From assembly GCA_039800325.1 (NCBI GenBank), contig JBDLQY010000256.1, forward strand, positions 36,305-100,304: a stretch of 64,000 nt of DNA, read 5' to 3'. The notes below the pieces were generated by a model, which made no database searches, was not told the origin of the DNA, and saw nothing but the letters and a program-made list of their open reading frames with translations. Source of the DNA: SYIM01 sp039800325 (GTDB lineage Bacteria; Pseudomonadota; Gammaproteobacteria; Burkholderiales; Burkholderiaceae_E). A program made the position numbers and the translations under genes. The number at the start of each line of letters is the position of its first letter. The stretch's first letter is position 1. Shown here one piece after another: positions 60,855 to 64,000 of this stretch.

Positions 60855-61381
60855 GTATCGCCGTGTCTAGCCGACCTCAGACAACGGTTCTGATGCCAGC
60901 CAGTCGGGCCTTTATTGGCTTCAGTCTGGGGCTTGCCTTCATTCTCAATCTGCTGCCCTGGGGTGAGGCCTTGTGGGCGCCCGATTTCGTGGCGCTGGTG
61001 CTGGTGTTCTGGTGCGTCAGGCAGCCACGTATGGTCGGTATCGGTGTGGGATTTCTGCTGGGACTGTTGATGGACGTCCACAACGGCGCTTTGTTGGGCG
61101 AGCACGCGCTGGCCTACAGCCTGCTGGCTTATGGCGCCATTGCCATGCACCGCCGGGTACCCTGGTTTGGGTTACCGGGACGCATGCTGCACGTTCTACC
61201 TTTGCTGCTGGCAGCTCAGGCCTGCGTGGTGCTGATTCGTATGGCGGTTGGCGCTGAGTTTCCCGGCTGGGTGTTTTTTGCCAGCAGTGTCGTTGGCATC
61301 GCCTTGTGGCCTGTGCTCGAGTGGGTTCTGCTTGCGCCGCAGCGGCGCGCCGGTGAGCGTGATGAGACCCGCCCTCTCTGA
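60851..61381 (+). CDS. mreD: Rod shape-determining protein MreD
   Basis: 176 residues with about five hydrophobic helices, as in MreD: FIGFSLGLAFILNLLPWG, PDFVALVLVFWCVRQPRMV, GFLLGLLMDVHNGALLGEHAL and a final VGIALWPVLEWVLLAPQRR. Translation begins at TTG coupled to the mreC stop; ATG 60892 is a less likely start. Membrane partner of MreC. mrdA follows after 27 bases. Confidence 0.93.
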   Translation: MSIAVSSRPQTTVLMPASRAFIGFSLGLAFILNLLPWGEALWAPDFVALVLVFWCVRQPRMVGIGVGFLLGLLMDVHNGALLGEHALAYSLLAYGAIAMHRRVPWFGLPGRMLHVLPLLLAAQACVVLIRMAVGAEFPGWVFFASSVVGIALWPVLEWVLLAPQRRAGERDETRPL

Positions 61382-61408
61382 GATGCCTTATCCAGACGGC
61401 CTGCCCGC

Positions 61409-63406
61409 ATGATCGATCTTGCCCAGGCTAAGCTCGAGCAGTCGCGCCTGCGTCGTCGACTGGCGTTGGCCATGCTGGTCGTTACCGCCTGCTTTGCACT
61501 ATTGGGCTGGCGTTTTTATTACCTCCAGATTGAGCGTTATGACGACTTCCGTGCTCAGGCGGAAGACAATCGAATCGCGCTGGTACCCGCACCGCCCACG
61601 CGGGGCCTCATTCTCGATCGCAACGGTACAAGGCTGGCGGAGAACGTAGGCTTTTACACGCTGGAGCTGGTGCCTGACCGATACACACGTCTTGAACCGG
61701 TGCTGGCAGAACTCGCCCAACTGATCGAAATCACACCGCGCGATCTGCGACGTTTTCGCCGGTTGCTCGACGACTCGCGTAACTTCGAGACGGTTCCCCT
61801 CAAATCGCGTCTGACCGATGCAGAGGTAGCCCGGGTGGCGGCGCAACGTTACCGCCTCCCAGGCGTTGAGATTCGGGCCCGATTACTGCGCAACTATCCA
61901 TTGGGCGAATCGGCGGCGCATGTTGTGGGCTATATCGGGCGCATTTCGCCCGATGATCGAAAAAAGCTCGAACAAAATGGCGAACTCTCGCGCTATGCGG
62001 GCTCGACCCATACCGGCAAGACCGGGCTTGAGCAGGCCTATGAACGCACTCTGCATGGTGAGCCGGGTGCCGAGCGGGTTGAAGTGTCGGCCGCTGGCAA
62101 GGTCGTTCGGGTGCTGTCGCGCACGCCCGCCGTGTCGGGACAGAATCTGGTGCTGTCGATTGACATGCGACTTCAGGCCTTGGCCGAGCAGTTGTACGCT
62201 GACCGCCGCGGCGCGATGGTGGCGATCGAGCCTGCCACCGGAGATATTCTGGCCTTTGTTTCGCGGCCCGGTTACGACCCCAATCTGTTTGTCGATGGTA
62301 TCGATCCACAGACCTGGCAGTCCCTTAACGAAAATCCCGACCGGCCGCTGCTCAACCGACCCCTGCGCGGCACCTACCCGCCAGGCTCCACCTACAAACC
62401 CTTTCTGGCCCTGGCAGCGCTTGAAAGCGGAATGCGACGACCGGGTGACATCACGATTGACCCGGGTTATTTCCAACTGGGTGAGCATCGATTCCGCGAC
62501 TCGCGGCCTGGCGGCCATGGCACCGTAGACCTGCACAAATCCATCGTCGTCTCAAGCGATACGTACTATTACAAGCTTGCTTTCGAAATGGGCGTTGACC
62601 GTATCCATGCGGCGATGAAGCCCTGGGGCTTTGGTCAGAGAACGGGCATTGATCTGCGGCACGAGGCGACCGGAGTGCTGCCCTCTTCTGAATGGAAAAT
62701 GCGCCGCTTCAAGCAGAAGTGGTATCCCGGCGAGACGCCGTCGGTGGGCATCGGCCAGGGCTATAACGCGTTTACCATCCTGCAGCTTGCACATGCGACG
62801 GCGACGCTGGCCAATAGCGGCCAGGCCATGAAGCCACGGCTGGTGCAGGCCCTTGAAGACTCGGTCACGGGCGCACGCAAGCCCCTGCCGCCAGAGCCCG
62901 GCGAGCAGGTCACCATGAACCCTGCGCATTGGCGTCTGGTTAATCGTGCGCTGATCGATGTCAATCGACAGGGCACCAGTCGGACCGTGTTTGCTGATGC
63001 CGAATATGTGGCGGCGGGCAAGACCGGCACTGCGCAGGTGATCAGCATCGGTCAGAACGAAAAATACGATGCGCGACGTATCGCCGAGCGTCACCGCGAC
63101 CACTCCTTATTCGTTGCCTATGCACCAGCCGATTCGCCCAAGATCGCACTGGCGTTGATTGTCGAAAATGGCGGTTTCGGCGCGCAGGCAGCAGCACCCA
63201 TCGCGCGTGCTGTGCTCGATCTTTATCTCATGGGTCGAGTGCGGACCGATCGTAAAAGCCAGCCTGCTCCGGTGCTGGTTGAGATCGACGAGGCAGAGCT
63301 CAGAGATGTGCCGGCAGAGCGTCCGCCGCCTGGAGTAGCGCCGGCCCTGCCCGGGCCTGTTATTGAGCCCAGCGAGCAGGATCTGACCGAGGCACCGCCG
63401 CCATGA
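61409..63406 (+). CDS. mrdA: Penicillin-binding protein 2 (MrdA)
   Basis: 665 residues. An N-terminal membrane anchor (about 13-32) precedes the pedestal domain (NRIALVPAPPTRGLILDRNG) and the transpeptidase domain: Ser327 in PPGSTYKPF (SxxK), SSD in IVVSSDTYYYKLA, and KTGTAQ near the end. A proline-rich tail follows from about residue 620. It crosslinks peptidoglycan in the elongasome with RodA. The stop overlaps the rodA start (ATGA). Confidence 0.96.
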   Translation: MIDLAQAKLEQSRLRRRLALAMLVVTACFALLGWRFYYLQIERYDDFRAQAEDNRIALVPAPPTRGLILDRNGTRLAENVGFYTLELVPDRYTRLEPVLAELAQLIEITPRDLRRFRRLLDDSRNFETVPLKSRLTDAEVARVAAQRYRLPGVEIRARLLRNYPLGESAAHVVGYIGRISPDDRKKLEQNGELSRYAGSTHTGKTGLEQAYERTLHGEPGAERVEVSAAGKVVRVLSRTPAVSGQNLVLSIDMRLQALAEQLYADRRGAMVAIEPATGDILAFVSRPGYDPNLFVDGIDPQTWQSLNENPDRPLLNRPLRGTYPPGSTYKPFLALAALESGMRRPGDITIDPGYFQLGEHRFRDSRPGGHGTVDLHKSIVVSSDTYYYKLAFEMGVDRIHAAMKPWGFGQRTGIDLRHEATGVLPSSEWKMRRFKQKWYPGETPSVGIGQGYNAFTILQLAHATATLANSGQAMKPRLVQALEDSVTGARKPLPPEPGEQVTMNPAHWRLVNRALIDVNRQGTSRTVFADAEYVAAGKTGTAQVISIGQNEKYDARRIAERHRDHSLFVAYAPADSPKIALALIVENGGFGAQAAAPIARAVLDLYLMGRVRTDRKSQPAPVLVEIDEAELRDVPAERPPPGVAPALPGPVIEPSEQDLTEAPPP

Positions 63407-64000
63407 TCAAGCCGCATGAGCTGTTGGCGCGGATGCGCCCCTTTGTCTTTGTGTTTGATCCGGTGCTTCTGCTGATTCTGCTGGCGCTGGGTGCGGTAAG
63501 CCTGGTTACGATGTACTCGGCCGCCAACGATTTTCCTGGGCGCTTTGATACCCACGCGCGCAATCTTGCCCTTGCCTTTATTGTGATGTGGGCCGCCGCC
63601 AATGTGCCTCTGGCCTGGCTGCAGCGCATCGCCGTACCCCTGTTTCTGGCCGGCGTTGCCCTACTAGTGGCGGTGGCTTTGTTTGGTGATGTCACCAAGG
63701 GCGCGCGGCGCTGGCTTGATCTGGGCTTCATGCGTATCCAGCCGTCCGAGCTGTTAAAGATCGCCACGCCGCTGCTGCTGGCCTGGTATTTTCAAAAAAG
63801 GGGTGCGTTGGCGAGCTGGCGCGATTTTGCTTTCGCCGGAGCCTTACTGGCGCTTCCTGTCTGGCTGATTCTGCGACAGCCCGACCTGGGCACCGCGCTT
63901 CTGGTGGCTGCAAGCGGCGGTTTCGTGATTTTTCTGGCGGGACTTAACTGGAAACTAATCGCGACCCTGGTGGTGTCTGCCCTGGTGAGTGCGCCCCTCA
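63403..64000 (+). CDS. rodA: Rod shape-determining protein RodA, N-terminal part (cut by window edge)
   Basis: At least 199 codons with no stop before the window ends. The reading from ATG 63403 gives SEDS-family features: a hydrophobic start PVLLLILLALGAVSLVTMYSA, GDVTKGARRWLDLGFMRIQPSEL (the conserved SEDS loop) and LILRQPDLGTALLVAASG. RodA is the glycosyltransferase partner of PBP2, encoded directly upstream with a 4-base overlap. Confidence 0.95.
   Translation, partial: MIKPHELLARMRPFVFVFDPVLLLILLALGAVSLVTMYSAANDFPGRFDTHARNLALAFIVMWAAANVPLAWLQRIAVPLFLAGVALLVAVALFGDVTKGARRWLDLGFMRIQPSELLKIATPLLLAWYFQKRGALASWRDFAFAGALLALPVWLILRQPDLGTALLVAASGGFVIFLAGLNWKLIATLVVSALVSAPL

Overview
The window is a GC-rich, densely packed bacterial chromosome segment. 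It looks like a betaproteobacterium of the order Burkholderiales. The basis is gene order: yifB/ubiK beside a TIGR02001-type outer membrane protein with glnK-amtB-gshA-gshB and EIIA-HPr-EI; metX-metW; xth divergent from pyrE; gatCAB divergent from mreBCD-mrdA-rodA. No rRNA, tRNA, CRISPR array, insertion sequence or prophage was seen. About 58 protein genes are supported. Two are cut by the window edges: a CoA-transferase at the left and rodA at the right.

Layout. 1-4.8 kb: start of a Pct/YdiF-type CoA-transferase, a DUF1840 gene, a lipoprotein, an MFS and a DMT transporter, and an alpha-methylacyl-CoA racemase homologue. 4.8-12.3 kb: yifB (comM), then boxC-boxB-boxA for aerobic benzoyl-CoA epoxidation, a DMT exporter, and ubiK. 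12.4-20.1 kb: a sigma54/NtrC-type promoter ahead of an outer membrane protein, glnK and amtB; then gshA-gshB and a PTS phosphorelay with no permease. 20.1-22.9 kb: a SAM-II riboswitch followed by metX-metW, and a divergent crotonase. 23.1-31.2 kb: a 1600-residue secreted RHS protein ending in a DUF2235 alpha/beta hydrolase, then fused isobutyryl-CoA mutase icmF. 31.3-36.5 kb: LLM oxidoreductase and pcaD-like hydrolase, then a kinase-like protein, a divergent PRPP-synthetase paralogue and a DHH phosphoesterase. 36.7-43.5 kb: TAXI-TRAP transporter, copper ATPase and chaperone, Hsp20, TauE-like permease. 43.6-46.5 kb: mct-mcd, encoding mesaconyl-CoA C1-C4 transferase and methylsuccinyl-CoA dehydrogenase. 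46.6-50.3 kb: pcaI-pcaJ-pcaF, an NTF2-like protein and a RutE-like nitroreductase. 50.4-58.7 kb: ampG, an M48 peptidase, xth, pyrE, an AhpD-like protein, and gatC-gatA-lipoprotein-gatB. 58.9-64 kb: mreB-mreC-mreD-mrdA-rodA, the rod-shape operon.

Much of the window handles CoA thioesters. The box genes convert benzoyl-CoA toward 3,4-dehydroadipyl-CoA. PcaIJF converts 3-oxoadipate to succinyl-CoA and acetyl-CoA. IcmF interconverts isobutyryl-CoA and butyryl-CoA. Mcd and Mct would carry methylsuccinyl-CoA to mesaconyl-C4-CoA. Together these suggest a metabolically versatile aerobe using aromatics and short or branched acids. Nitrogen control (NtrC/sigma54, GlnK), methionine control (SAM riboswitch) and a probable benzoate-responsive promoter ahead of boxC can be read directly from the DNA.
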